43,804 bases of DNA. Source: Pseudomonas sp. GM78. Its GTDB lineage: Bacteria; Pseudomonadota; Gammaproteobacteria; Pseudomonadales; Pseudomonadaceae. The notes beneath the pieces are model-generated. The model made no database searches. It worked only from the letters and a program-made list of their open reading frames with translations, and was not told the DNA's origin. Position numbers and translations under genes: made by a program. Positions 32,808-41,960 of this stretch are shown one piece after another; the first letter of the stretch is position 1, and each line of letters starts with the position of its first letter. Location: assembly GCF_000282475.1 (NCBI RefSeq), contig NZ_AKJF01000142.1:1-43804 (forward strand). Direction: 5' to 3'.

Positions 32808-33884
32808 GTGACTGACACTGCCCCAATCGGCATGCGTGGCCCGGGGATTTTCCTCGCGCAATTCATGTCCACCGAAGCGCCCTTCGATACCTTGGCCAAC
32901 ATCGCCCGGTGGGCGGCATCCCAGGGTTACAAGGCCATTCAATTGCCGACGCTGGGCACACAATTCATTGACCTTGCGCGCGCCGCCGAAGACCAGGGCT
33001 ACTGCGACGAATTGCAGGCGGTGTGCGCCCAGGCAGGCGTCGAAATCAGCGAGCTATCGACGCACCTGCAAGGCCAGCTGGTAGCGGTGCATCCGACGTT
33101 CGACGCGCTGTTCGATGACTTCGCACCGGCACATTTGCGCGGCCAGCCCCAGGCGCGTACCGATTGGGCCATCGAGCAATTGAAGCTGGCGGCACGTGCC
33201 AGCCAGCGCCTGGGCCTGAAAGCCCACGCGACCTTTTCCGGCGCGCTGCTCTGGCCCTACATCTACCCATGGCCGCAGCGGCCGAGTGGCCTGGTCGAGC
33301 AAGGTTTTGCCGAATTGGCCAAGCGCTGGTTGCCGATCCTGGACTGTTTCGAAGAGGCCGGCGTCGACCTTTGCTACGAGATTCACCCCGGCGAAGACCT
33401 GCACGACGGCGCCTCATTCGAGCGCTTCCTGGAGGCGGTCGATCACCATCCCCGCGCGACGATCCTCTATGACCCGAGCCACCTGCTGCTGCAGCAAATG
33501 GATTACCTGGGCTTCATCGATCGCTACCACGAGCGCATCCGCATGTTCCACGTCAAGGACGCCGAATTCCGGCCGGATGCCCGTTCCGGTGTCTACGGCG
33601 GTTACCAGGGCTGGGTCGAGCGGCCGGGGCGTTTCCGCTCACTGGGCGATGGCCAGATCGACTTCAAGTCGATCTTCAGCAAGCTGACCCAATACGATTT
33701 TGCCGGGTGGGCCGTGCTGGAGTGGGAATGTTGCCTGAAGGACTCCGCGCAAGGCGCCGCAGAAGGGGCGGCGTTCATCGAGCGACACATGATCAGCAAG
33801 ACCCGCAAGGCCTTCGACGATTTCGCCAGTGTGTCCTCCGACGCGGCGTTCAATCGACGACTGTTGGGGCTGCCTGACGCCTGA
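32808..33884 (+). CDS. Sugar phosphate isomerase/epimerase (AP endonuclease 2-like TIM barrel)
   Basis: The roughly 358-residue TIM-barrel protein shows the expected metal ligands: glutamate in L-C-Y-E-I-H-P-G-E, aspartate in L-Y-D-P-S-H, histidine in M-F-H-V-K-D and glutamate in V-L-E-W-E-C. It would isomerise, epimerise or dehydrate the product of the upstream oxidoreductase. GTG at 32808 has GGAG six bases upstream. ATG at 32790, overlapping the previous stop (ATGA), is the alternative and would add six residues. It lies in the LacI-controlled operon before the MFS transporter. Confidence 0.86.
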   Translation: MTDTAPIGMRGPGIFLAQFMSTEAPFDTLANIARWAASQGYKAIQLPTLGTQFIDLARAAEDQGYCDELQAVCAQAGVEISELSTHLQGQLVAVHPTFDALFDDFAPAHLRGQPQARTDWAIEQLKLAARASQRLGLKAHATFSGALLWPYIYPWPQRPSGLVEQGFAELAKRWLPILDCFEEAGVDLCYEIHPGEDLHDGASFERFLEAVDHHPRATILYDPSHLLLQQMDYLGFIDRYHERIRMFHVKDAEFRPDARSGVYGGYQGWVERPGRFRSLGDGQIDFKSIFSKLTQYDFAGWAVLEWECCLKDSAQGAAEGAAFIERHMISKTRKAFDDFASVSSDAAFNRRLLGLPDA

Positions 33885-33928
33885 ACATTTTTCTCTCGCA
33901 CAAAAACAACAATAAGACGGTGACAGTC

Positions 33929-35161
33929 ATGACCACGATGAATGCGCGGCTAAGCGCAATGATGTTCCTGCAGTTCTTTATCTGGGGTGGCTGGTTCGTC
34001 ACCCTCGGGACCTTTCTCGCCAGTAACCTGGGCGCCACTGGCGGGCAGATCGGCATGGCGTTCTCGACCCAGTCATGGGGGGCGATCATTGCGCCGTTCG
34101 TGATCGGTTTGATCGCCGACCGCTTCTTCAACGCCGAGCGCATTCTTGCAGTGTTGCACCTGGTGGGCGCGGTGTTGCTGTATCAACTGTATCGAGCGCC
34201 GGATTTCAGCACCTTTTATCCGTTCGTGCTGGCCTACATGATGATCTACATGCCGACCCTGGCCCTGGTCAATTCCGTCGCATTCCGCCAGATGAGCGAC
34301 CCGGCGCTGGAGTTTTCGCGCATTCGCGTGTGGGGCACCGTCGGCTGGATCGTCGCCGGCGTGGTGATCAGCTTCGTGTTTGCCTGGGACTCACAGGCGG
34401 CGATATCGTCAGGCGGGTTGCGCAACACCTTCCTGATGTCGGCGACTGCGTCACTGCTGCTGGGCCTCTACAGCTTCACCCTGCCGCGCACCGCACCGCT
34501 CAAAGGCGAATCGGGCGGCGGTCTCAAGCAGATGCTCGGGCTCGACGCCCTGGGTTTGCTCAAGGATCGCAGTTATCTGGTGTTCTTCATCGCCTCCATC
34601 CTGATTTGCATTCCGCTGGCGTTCTACTACCAGAACGCCAACCCGTTCCTGGCGGAAATCGGCGTGACCAACCCTACGGCGAAAATGGCCATCGGGCAGG
34701 TTTCCGAAGTCCTGTTCATGCTGCTTCTGCCGCTGTTCATCCAGCGCTTCGGGATCAAGATTGCGCTGCTGGTGGGGATGCTGGCGTGGGCCTTGCGCTA
34801 CCTGTTGTTCGCCTACGGCAACAACGGCGACCTGGCTTTCATGCTGTTCACCGGTATCGCCTTGCACGGCATCTGCTATGACTTCTTCTTCGTCAGCGGC
34901 CAGATCTACACCGACGCCAAGGCTTCGCAACGCTTCAGGAGTTCCGCCCAGGGCTTGATTACCCTAGCGACCTACGGCCTGGGCATGCTGATCGGTTTCT
35001 GGGTGGCGGGGCAGGTGACCGACCACTACGCCGCGACGGCGGGTAGCCATGACTGGAAAAACATCTGGCTGTTCCCGGCCGGGTTTGCCCTGGCGATCTT
35101 TTTCTGTTTTTCCCTGGCGTTCAAGGGACGACAGGCGGTGGCGGTGCAAACCACGGTCTGA
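33929..35161 (+). CDS. MFS transporter of the nucleoside:H+ symporter (NupG-like) family
   Basis: The 410-residue permease has 12 hydrophobic segments and the family's opening (R-L-S-A-M-M-F-L-Q-F-F-I-W-G-G-W-F-V), R-V-W-G-T-V-G-W-I in helix 5 and an A-N-P-F-L-A-E-I-G loop. NHS-family transporters carry nucleosides in E. coli, but relatives next to Gfo/Idh and isomerase genes are thought to take up sugars or glycosides. ATG at 33929 was chosen; a GTG three codons earlier is possible. It is third and last in the LacI-controlled operon and would import the inducer. Confidence 0.85.
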   Translation: MTTMNARLSAMMFLQFFIWGGWFVTLGTFLASNLGATGGQIGMAFSTQSWGAIIAPFVIGLIADRFFNAERILAVLHLVGAVLLYQLYRAPDFSTFYPFVLAYMMIYMPTLALVNSVAFRQMSDPALEFSRIRVWGTVGWIVAGVVISFVFAWDSQAAISSGGLRNTFLMSATASLLLGLYSFTLPRTAPLKGESGGGLKQMLGLDALGLLKDRSYLVFFIASILICIPLAFYYQNANPFLAEIGVTNPTAKMAIGQVSEVLFMLLLPLFIQRFGIKIALLVGMLAWALRYLLFAYGNNGDLAFMLFTGIALHGICYDFFFVSGQIYTDAKASQRFRSSAQGLITLATYGLGMLIGFWVAGQVTDHYAATAGSHDWKNIWLFPAGFALAIFFCFSLAFKGRQAVAVQTTV

Positions 35162-35227
35162 ACCTTGCCTGCGATGGTGGTCCGGACAACGCGTCCAGTC
35201 AGGCAGCACGCGTTATCGTTAACGACC

Positions 35228-35251
35228 ATCGCGAGCAGGCCCGCTCCTACA
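35228..35251. repeat. Single REP palindrome
   Basis: ATCGCGAGCAGGCCCGCTCC followed by TACA is one REP unit between the convergent MFS and TetR genes. The TetR stop codon (TAG, reverse complement of 35247-35249) is part of it. Confidence 0.85.
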
Positions 35252-35804
35252 AGGGGGGCTGCCAGGTATTGATCACCGACGTCAGGAACTGCTGGGACAA
35301 CGCCGGTTTATCCAGCGCCCGGGCGATCAGCATGGCGCCGGCGATCGATGCAATGACCTGCAACGCCTGCTGATGTTTTTCCTCCTGGCTTTCGCCTTCC
35401 ACCAGTGGCATCAGTATTTCGATCAAGCGCTCGATGCCCTGGGTGAAGGACTGGCTGACCGTGCCGCCAGTGCGCGCGACATCGGTCGCCAGCGCGGGGA
35501 TCGGGCAGCCTTCGGTCCAGTTGTCCAGGTGTTGTTGGGTCAGGTAACCCTTGACCAGCTCAGGAATCGATTTGGCGGTTTGCCAGGTTTGTATGTTGGT
35601 TTCGAACGTCCTGCTGACGGCCTCGCAGGCCAGCTGTTCCTTGCCGCCCGGAAACTGCCCGTAAAACCCGCCGTGGGTCAGCCCGACCGAGCGGGACAGT
35701 TCGCCGATGCCGATGCCGTCGAGACCTTTCTCGCGGTACAGCCGCGAGGCGGCCGCAAGGATCGCTTCTTTGTTGGCCGCAGCCTTGTCTTTCGTCACTT
35801 TCAT
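35247..35804 (-). CDS. TetR-family transcriptional repressor
   Basis: The 185-residue regulator has an N-terminal TetR helix-turn-helix (about 12-58; K-E-A-I-L-A-A-A-S-R-L-Y-R-E-K-G, I-G-E-L-S-R-S-V-G-L-T-H-G-G-F-Y-G-Q-F) and a helical ligand-binding C-terminal half with a C-P-I-P-A-L-A motif typical of the AcrR-like group. AGGAG precedes the ATG. It is divergent from the tripartite efflux operon with two operator-like repeats between them, so it probably represses the pump. Its last codon and stop run into a REP sequence. Confidence 0.9.
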   Translation of the reverse strand: MKVTKDKAAANKEAILAAASRLYREKGLDGIGIGELSRSVGLTHGGFYGQFPGGKEQLACEAVSRTFETNIQTWQTAKSIPELVKGYLTQQHLDNWTEGCPIPALATDVARTGGTVSQSFTQGIERLIEILMPLVEGESQEEKHQQALQVIASIAGAMLIARALDKPALSQQFLTSVINTWQPPL

Positions 35805-35866
35805 GAGGGGCTCCTGTGGCCAGTGCGCAAAGCCCGTGGCAGATCGTCGCCGCGAGGGTAGTAATT

Positions 35867-35949
35867 ATGATAGTCATCATATATTGTTTGCGCAAATGGC
35901 TGGGCAGGGTAATTCCCTTTTTTTTGCCCTTATATATGACAGCCATCAT
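35867..35949. promoter_or_regulatory. Two operator-like repeats between tetR and the efflux operon
   Basis: ATGATAGTCATCAT (35867-35880) and ATGACAGCCATCAT (35936-35949) share 12 of 14 bases, 69 bases apart. The first is a dyad (ATGAT/ATCAT around AGTC). One copy is near each divergent start. They are good candidates for the TetR operator. Confidence 0.55.
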
Positions 35950-36044
35950 CAATAGTGATACCCAAGTTCATTGCGTTCGATTCGTCGCGGCCCCGCGCTA
36001 AGCCGAGACTGCGCAAAAAACCATAACCGTCAGGCGGACCCCCC

Positions 36045-37304
36045 ATGGAACAGTCACTCAAACCTCTGCGTTATCCACTTGCCGCCCTGGCACTGACGAT
36101 GCTTGCCGCTTGCGATCGTGCGCCGGTCGCCGCCAATGCCCCGGGGGCGCCGCGCGTCACTGTCGCCAAGGTCATCGAGCAGCCCATCACCGAATGGGAT
36201 GAAGTGACCGCACGGCTGGAGGCACCGGAAACCGTCGAGGTCCGTCCACGGGTATCAGGGCAGATCGAACGGGTGGCCTTTACCGACGGTGCGCTGGTGA
36301 AGAAGGGGGATCTGTTGTTCCAGATCGATCCGCGGCCGTTCGAACATGAAGTGCATCGCCTCGAAGCGCAGTTGCAACAGGCCCGCGCCACCCTGGTTCG
36401 TACCGGCAATGAAGCGCAGCGCGGTCAGCGTCTGCTCGGCAGCAACGCGATTTCCGCGGAATTGGCCGACACCCGCAACACCACCGCCCAGGAAGCCAGG
36501 GCCGGTGTCGACGCAGTGCAGGCGCAGCTGGATCTCGCCCGGCTGAACCTGAGTTTCACCCGCGTCACCGCGCCGATCAGCGGCCGTGTCAGCCGCGCGG
36601 AAATCACCGCCGGCAACCTCGTCACCGCCGAAACCAGCGCAATGACCCGCGTGGTGTCCACCGACAGGGTGTACGCCTACTTCGACGCCGACGAACGCCT
36701 GTTCCTCAAGTACGCTCAGCTCTCCCGCCAGGGCCAGCGCGGCCAGGCCACGCCGGTGTACATGGGGCTGTCGGACGAGGAGGGCAACAGTCACCTGGGG
36801 CAGATGGATTTCGTCGATAACCAGGTCAATCCCAAGACGGGCACCATCCGCGGTCGCGCGGTGTTCGACAACGCCGCCGGCCAATACACCCCGGGTTTGT
36901 ACGCGCGGCTGAAACTGGTGGGTAGCGCCGCCTATGCCGGCCTGCTGATCAAGGACGAGGCGGTGGGTACCGACCTGGGCAAGAAGTTCGTGCTGGTGAT
37001 CGATCAGGACAACAAGGCCGTGTACCGCAATGTCGACCTGGGGCCCAAGCTTGAAGGCCTGCGCATCGTGCGCAGCGGCTTGCACAAAGACGATCGCATC
37101 GTCATCAACGGCCTGCAGCGGGTCCGTCCCGGCGCCGTGGTCGCCCCGCAGGACGCACCCATGGCCGACCCGGAAACGGTCGCGACCCTGACCCGCCAAC
37201 GCCAGGCCATCGAGGCGGGTAATCAGCCTGCAAGCCCATCCTCCACCTCCGTCAAATCACCGGCCCTGGTGAAGACGGATGCGGCGCCCAGCCCTCGCGG
37301 ATAA
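36045..37304 (+). CDS. mexE: RND efflux periplasmic adaptor (MexE-like)
   Basis: The 419-residue membrane-fusion lipoprotein has a lipobox L-A-A-C (C23), a lipoyl/hairpin region (about 60-180; V-R-P-R-V-S-G-Q-I and P-I-S-G-R-V-S-R-A) and beta-barrel and membrane-proximal domains. It links the inner-membrane pump to the outer-membrane channel. Sequence and operon order match MexE of the MexEF-OprN system (414 residues in P. aeruginosa). The upstream ribosome binding site is weak. It is regulated here by a divergent TetR gene rather than a LysR-type MexT; whether mexT exists elsewhere cannot be seen. Confidence 0.9.
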   Translation: MEQSLKPLRYPLAALALTMLAACDRAPVAANAPGAPRVTVAKVIEQPITEWDEVTARLEAPETVEVRPRVSGQIERVAFTDGALVKKGDLLFQIDPRPFEHEVHRLEAQLQQARATLVRTGNEAQRGQRLLGSNAISAELADTRNTTAQEARAGVDAVQAQLDLARLNLSFTRVTAPISGRVSRAEITAGNLVTAETSAMTRVVSTDRVYAYFDADERLFLKYAQLSRQGQRGQATPVYMGLSDEEGNSHLGQMDFVDNQVNPKTGTIRGRAVFDNAAGQYTPGLYARLKLVGSAAYAGLLIKDEAVGTDLGKKFVLVIDQDNKAVYRNVDLGPKLEGLRIVRSGLHKDDRIVINGLQRVRPGAVVAPQDAPMADPETVATLTRQRQAIEAGNQPASPSSTSVKSPALVKTDAAPSPRG

Positions 37305-37316
37305 GGAAGCACTGAC

Positions 37317-40300
37317 ATGAAATTCTCCCAGTTCTTCATCATTCGGCCGATCTTCGCCGCCGTGCTGTCGCTGTTGATCCTGATTGCCGGCGCCATCTCG
37401 CTGTTCCAGCTGCCGATCAGCGAATACCCCGAAGTGGTACCGCCGACCGTGGTGGTTCACGCCAACTACCCGGGGGCCAACCCCAAGGTCATCGGCGAAA
37501 CCGTGGCGGCCCCGTTGGAGCAGGCGATCACCGGCGTCGAGAACATGCTGTACATGTCCTCGCAATCCACGGCGGACGGGCGCTTGACCCTCACCGTGAC
37601 TTTCGCCTTGGGTACCGACCTGGATAACGCCCAGGTCCAGGTGCAGAACCGCGTGACCCGCACCGAGCCGAAATTGCCCGAAGAAGTGACGCGCATCGGC
37701 ATCACCGTGGACAAGGCCTCACCGGAATTGACCCTGCTGGTGCACCTGGTGTCGCCGGACAAACGCTACGACATGCTGTACCTGTCCAACTACGCGATCC
37801 TCAACGTCAAGGACGAGCTGTCGCGTCTGAACGGCATCGGTGATGTGAAGATGTTTGGTATCGGCGACTACTCGCTGCGCATCTGGCTCGATCCGGATAA
37901 AACCGCCTCGCGCAATTTCACCGCCACCGATGTGGTCAACGCAGTGCGCGAACAGAACCGTCAGGTCGCCGCCGGGCAACTGGGTTCGCCACCTGCACCG
38001 AATGCCACCAGCTTCCAGATGTCGATCAACTCCCAGGGGCGGCTGGTCACTGAAGAAGAGTTCGAGAACGTGATCATCCGCAGTGGCCCGGATGGCGAAA
38101 TCACTCGCTTGAAGGACATCGCCCGCATCGAGCTGGGTTCCAACCAATACGCCTTGCGCGCCTTGCTCAACAACCAGGAAGCGGTGGCCATGCCGATCTT
38201 CCAGCGCCCCGGTTCCAACGCGATCGACGTCTCCGACCAGGTGCGGGCGAAGATGGCCGAACTGAAGAAGAGTTTTCCTGAGGGCATGGACTACGAGATC
38301 GTCTACGACCCGACCATTTTCGTGCGCAGCTCGATTGAAGCGGTGGTGCACACGCTGTTCGAAGCACTGATCCTGGTGGTGCTGGTGGTGATCCTGTTCC
38401 TGCAAACCTGGCGCGCCTCGATCATTCCGCTGGTGGCGGTGCCGGTGTCGCTGATCGGTACGTTTGCGGTGATGCACCTGCTCGGGTTTTCACTCAATGC
38501 GCTATCGCTGTTCGGCCTGGTGTTGGCCATCGGCATCGTGGTCGATGATGCGATCGTGGTGGTGGAGAACGTCGAACGGAACATTGAATCCGGGCTGGAA
38601 CCGGTTGAAGCCACCAAGAAAGCCATGGGCGAAGTGACAGGGCCCATCATCGCCACCGCGCTGGTGTTGTGCGCGGTGTTCGTGCCGGCCGCTTTCATCT
38701 CCGGCCTGACAGGCCAGTTCTATAAACAGTTCGCCCTGACCATCGCCATCTCGACGGTGATCTCGGCGTTCAACTCCCTGACCCTGTCGCCAGCGCTGGC
38801 CGCTGTGCTGCTCAAGGCTCACGGCGCACCGAAAGACCGCTTCTCCAAAGTGCTGGATCGATTGCTGGGCGGTTGGCTGTTCAAACCCTTCAACCGCTTT
38901 TTCGACAAGGCCAGCCATGGCTACGTGATTGCCGTGGCCAAGATCATTCGTGGCAGCAGCGTGGCCTTGCTGGTCTACGCCGGCCTGATCGCCATGACCT
39001 ACATGGGCTTCAGCACCACGCCGACCGGTTTCGTGCCGACCCAGGACAAGAAGTACCTGGTGACCTTCGCGCAACTGCCGGATGCCGCGAGCCTGGATCG
39101 CACCGAATCGGTGATCCGGCGCATGAGCACCATCGCCATGAACGAGCCGGGCTTCGACAGCGCCGTGGCGTTCCCGGGCCTGTCGATCAACGGCTTCACC
39201 AACAGCCCCAACGCCGGCATCGCCTTCATCGGCCTGAGCCCGTTCGACGAGCGCAAGGACCCAAGCCTGTCGGCCAAGGCGATTTCCGCCTCGCTCAACG
39301 GCAAGTTCGGTGAGATCCAGGACGCCTACATCGCCGTGTTCCCGCCACCCCCGGTGCAAGGCCTGGGCACCATCGGCGGCTTCCGCCTGCAGATCGAAGA
39401 CCGCGGCAACCTGGGGTACGACGAGCTGTACAAAGAAACCATGAACATCATCGCCAAGAGCCACAGCGTTCCGCAGCTGGCTAACCTGTTCACCAGCTAT
39501 ACGGTCAACGTGCCGCAAGTCGAAGCCGCCATCGATCGGGAAAAGGCCAAGACCCACGGCGTGAAGATCAACGACATCTTCGACACCTTGCAGGTGTACC
39601 TGGGCTCACTGTACGCCAACGACTTCAACCGTTTTGGTCGCACCTACCAGGTCAACGTGCAGGCCGAGCAACAGTTCCGCCAGGAGCCGGAGCAGATCGG
39701 CCAGTTGAAGGTGCGCAATGATCGCGGCGAGATGATCCCGCTGGCGACCTTCGTCAAGGTCAGCCCGACCTCGGGCCCTGACCGGGTCTCGCACTACAAC
39801 GGTTTCCTCACCGCGGAAATCAACGGCAGCGCAGCCCCCGGCTACAGCTCCGGCCAGGCCCAGGCCGCGATTGAAAAACTGCTCAGGGAGGAACTGCCCA
39901 ATGGCATGACCTACGAGTGGACCGACCTGACCTACCAACAGATCCTGTCCGGCAACACCGCGTTGCTGGTGTTCCCGCTCTGTGTGCTGCTGGCGTTCCT
40001 GGTGCTGGCGGCGTTGTACGAAAGCTGGAGCCTGCCGTTGGCGGTGATCCTGATCGTGCCGATGACCCTGTTGTCGGCGATCGCCGGGGTGATCATCTCC
40101 AGGGGTGACAACAACATCTTCACCCAGATCGGCCTGATCGTGCTGGTGGGCCTGGCGTGCAAGAACGCGATCCTGATCGTCGAGTTCGCCAAGGACAAAC
40201 AGGAGCAGGGCCTGTCGCCGCTGGACGCCGTGCTCGACGCTTGCCGCATGCGTCTGCGGCCGATCCTGATGACCTCGTTCGCGTTCATCATGGGCGTGGT

Positions 40301-40496
40301 GCCGCTGGTGACGTCCAGCGGTGCCGGTTCGGAAATGCGCCGGGCCATGGGGGTGGCGGTGTTCTCCGGGATGCTCGGGGTGACCTTCTTCGGCCTGCTG
40401 CTGACACCGGTGTTCTTTGTGCTGATTCGCCGTTACATCGAACGCAAGCATGTGCGCAAGCAAGCCCATGCGCTGAACCTGGAGGTGCAACCATGA
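37317..40496 (+). CDS. mexF: RND efflux pump inner-membrane transporter (MexF-like)
   Basis: The 1059-residue HAE-1 RND transporter starts with M-K-F-S-Q-F-F-I-I-R-P-I-F-A-A-V and has the usual two halves of six transmembrane helices with large periplasmic loops. TM4 carries the proton-relay aspartates in G-I-V-V-D-D-A-I-V-V-V-E-N, and TM10 the lysine in G-L-A-C-K-N-A-I-L-I. P. aeruginosa MexF is 1062 residues, and much of the sequence is recognisably the same family. It would export chloramphenicol, quinolone and trimethoprim-type compounds if it acts like MexF. AAGGA lies ten bases before the ATG, 12 bases after mexE. Confidence 0.95.
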   Translation: MKFSQFFIIRPIFAAVLSLLILIAGAISLFQLPISEYPEVVPPTVVVHANYPGANPKVIGETVAAPLEQAITGVENMLYMSSQSTADGRLTLTVTFALGTDLDNAQVQVQNRVTRTEPKLPEEVTRIGITVDKASPELTLLVHLVSPDKRYDMLYLSNYAILNVKDELSRLNGIGDVKMFGIGDYSLRIWLDPDKTASRNFTATDVVNAVREQNRQVAAGQLGSPPAPNATSFQMSINSQGRLVTEEEFENVIIRSGPDGEITRLKDIARIELGSNQYALRALLNNQEAVAMPIFQRPGSNAIDVSDQVRAKMAELKKSFPEGMDYEIVYDPTIFVRSSIEAVVHTLFEALILVVLVVILFLQTWRASIIPLVAVPVSLIGTFAVMHLLGFSLNALSLFGLVLAIGIVVDDAIVVVENVERNIESGLEPVEATKKAMGEVTGPIIATALVLCAVFVPAAFISGLTGQFYKQFALTIAISTVISAFNSLTLSPALAAVLLKAHGAPKDRFSKVLDRLLGGWLFKPFNRFFDKASHGYVIAVAKIIRGSSVALLVYAGLIAMTYMGFSTTPTGFVPTQDKKYLVTFAQLPDAASLDRTESVIRRMSTIAMNEPGFDSAVAFPGLSINGFTNSPNAGIAFIGLSPFDERKDPSLSAKAISASLNGKFGEIQDAYIAVFPPPPVQGLGTIGGFRLQIEDRGNLGYDELYKETMNIIAKSHSVPQLANLFTSYTVNVPQVEAAIDREKAKTHGVKINDIFDTLQVYLGSLYANDFNRFGRTYQVNVQAEQQFRQEPEQIGQLKVRNDRGEMIPLATFVKVSPTSGPDRVSHYNGFLTAEINGSAAPGYSSGQAQAAIEKLLREELPNGMTYEWTDLTYQQILSGNTALLVFPLCVLLAFLVLAALYESWSLPLAVILIVPMTLLSAIAGVIISRGDNNIFTQIGLIVLVGLACKNAILIVEFAKDKQEQGLSPLDAVLDACRMRLRPILMTSFAFIMGVVPLVTSSGAGSEMRRAMGVAVFSGMLGVTFFGLLLTPVFFVLIRRYIERKHVRKQAHALNLEVQP

Positions 40497-41911
40497 AAGC
40501 CTTGAAGTTCTTTTTACCCAGCCTCCTGGTCACGGCACTGGCGGCGTGCACGGTCGGGCCGGACTACAAGACCCCGGATACGCCGCCGGCTAACAGCGTG
40601 CATGCCCGGGCGGCCAACTACGATCAGTCGCGTTTTGAACGCCAGTGGTGGCAGCAGTTCGACGATCCCACGCTGAACCAGCTGGTGGGCAAGTCGCTGG
40701 AAGGCAACCGCGACCTGCGCGTGGCGTTCGCGCGCTGGAAAGCGGCCCGGGCGATCCGTGACGACATCAGCAACGACAACCTGCCGGTGGTCACCAGTCG
40801 CATCAGCAGCGTGCAAGGCAAATCACAAGTACCGGGCCTGACTGAAAGCCGGGTCAATACTGAGCGCTACGACCTGGGCCTGGACATGGCCTGGGAAATC
40901 GATTTGTTCGGGCGCATTCAGCGTGCGCTGGAGTCGAGTGATGCCCGGGAAGACGCGGCTGCGGCAGACCTGTATCAACTGCGGGTAACGATGATCGCTG
41001 AACTGGTCGACGCCTACGGGCAATTGCGTGGCGCGCAATTGCGGGAAAAAATCGCCCTGGCCAACCTGAAGAACCAGAACGATTCGCGCAGCGTCACCGT
41101 CAGCCTGCGCGATGCCGGCGTCGGCAACGAACTCGATGTAGTGCGTGCCGACGCGCGTCTGGCGGCGGTGGAGGCGAGTGTGCCGCAACTGCAGGCGGAA
41201 CAGGTCCGGCAGAAAAATCGCATCGCCACTTTGCTCGGTGAACGCCCGGACCAGCTGAGCGTGTCATTGAACCCGGCAAACCTGCCAGCCATCGCCAAGG
41301 CGCTGCCGATCGGCGATCCCGGCGAGTTGTTGCAGCGTCGTCCCGATGTGCTGGCGGCCGAGCGCAGGCTGGCTTCGGCGACCGCGGATGTCGGCGTGGC
41401 GACTGCCGACCTGTTTCCTCGGGTCAGCCTCAGCGGTTTCCTTGGCTTCACCGCCGGGCGCGGTTCGCAAATCGGTTCCAGCGCCGCCCGCGCCTGGAGC
41501 CTGGGTCCGAGCATCACCTGGGCCGCCTTTGACCTGGGCAGCGTGCGTGCCCGCATCCGCGGCGCCAACGCCGACGCCGAAGGCGCCCTGGCCACCTACG
41601 AACAGCAAGTGTTGCTGGCGCTGGAAGAATCGGAGAACGCCTTCAGCGACTATGGCAAACGCCAACAGCGGCTGCTGTCGTTGATCAAGCAGAGCGAGTC
41701 GAGCCGCGCGGCAGCCAGCCTGGCGGCAATCCAGTACAAGGAAGGCTCTGTCGATTACCTGGTGTTGCTCGATGCCGAGCGCGAACGCTTGAATGCAGAG
41801 GATGCACAGGCACAGGGTGAGGTCGACCAGTACCGGGGGATCGTCGCCATCTACAAGGCGCTGGGAGGCGGGTGGGACAGTGGCGGCGGCAAGGTAGCCT
41901 CGATCAACTGA
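40493..41911 (+). CDS. oprN: RND efflux outer-membrane channel (OprN-like)
   Basis: The 472-residue outer-membrane factor of the NodT/OprM family has a lipobox A-L-A-A-C (C19), then T-V-G-P-D-Y, W-W-Q-Q-F-D-D-P-T-L-N and the second-repeat motif R-R-P-D-V-L-A-A-E-R-R-L. It forms the trimeric exit duct for the MexEF-type pump. Its ATG overlaps the mexF stop (ATGA), preceded by GGAGG inside mexF. The long frame upstream of 40493 is a shadow of mexF. A strong hairpin follows at 41925. Confidence 0.92.
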   Translation: MKALKFFLPSLLVTALAACTVGPDYKTPDTPPANSVHARAANYDQSRFERQWWQQFDDPTLNQLVGKSLEGNRDLRVAFARWKAARAIRDDISNDNLPVVTSRISSVQGKSQVPGLTESRVNTERYDLGLDMAWEIDLFGRIQRALESSDAREDAAAADLYQLRVTMIAELVDAYGQLRGAQLREKIALANLKNQNDSRSVTVSLRDAGVGNELDVVRADARLAAVEASVPQLQAEQVRQKNRIATLLGERPDQLSVSLNPANLPAIAKALPIGDPGELLQRRPDVLAAERRLASATADVGVATADLFPRVSLSGFLGFTAGRGSQIGSSAARAWSLGPSITWAAFDLGSVRARIRGANADAEGALATYEQQVLLALEESENAFSDYGKRQQRLLSLIKQSESSRAAASLAAIQYKEGSVDYLVLLDAERERLNAEDAQAQGEVDQYRGIVAIYKALGGGWDSGGGKVASIN

Positions 41912-41924
41912 TGCCAATACCGGC

Positions 41925-41954
41925 CCCGCCAACCACCCAAGGGTGATTGGCGGG
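41925..41954. terminator. Hairpin between convergent oprN and sulfatase genes
   Basis: CCCGCCAA (41925-41932) pairs with TTGGCGGG (41947-41954) and CACCC with GGGTG inside, giving a stem of 13 pairs with one mismatch. No T run follows on either strand, so it may be a processing or attenuating hairpin rather than a full intrinsic terminator. Confidence 0.5.
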
Positions 41955-41960
41955 CGCAGC

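Noticed and set aside
40157-40492. N-terminal extension of the OprN-like frame into mexF
   Set aside because: The lipoprotein signal peptide begins at 40493 with GGAGG upstream and an ATGA overlap; the upstream codons are a frame shadow of mexF.
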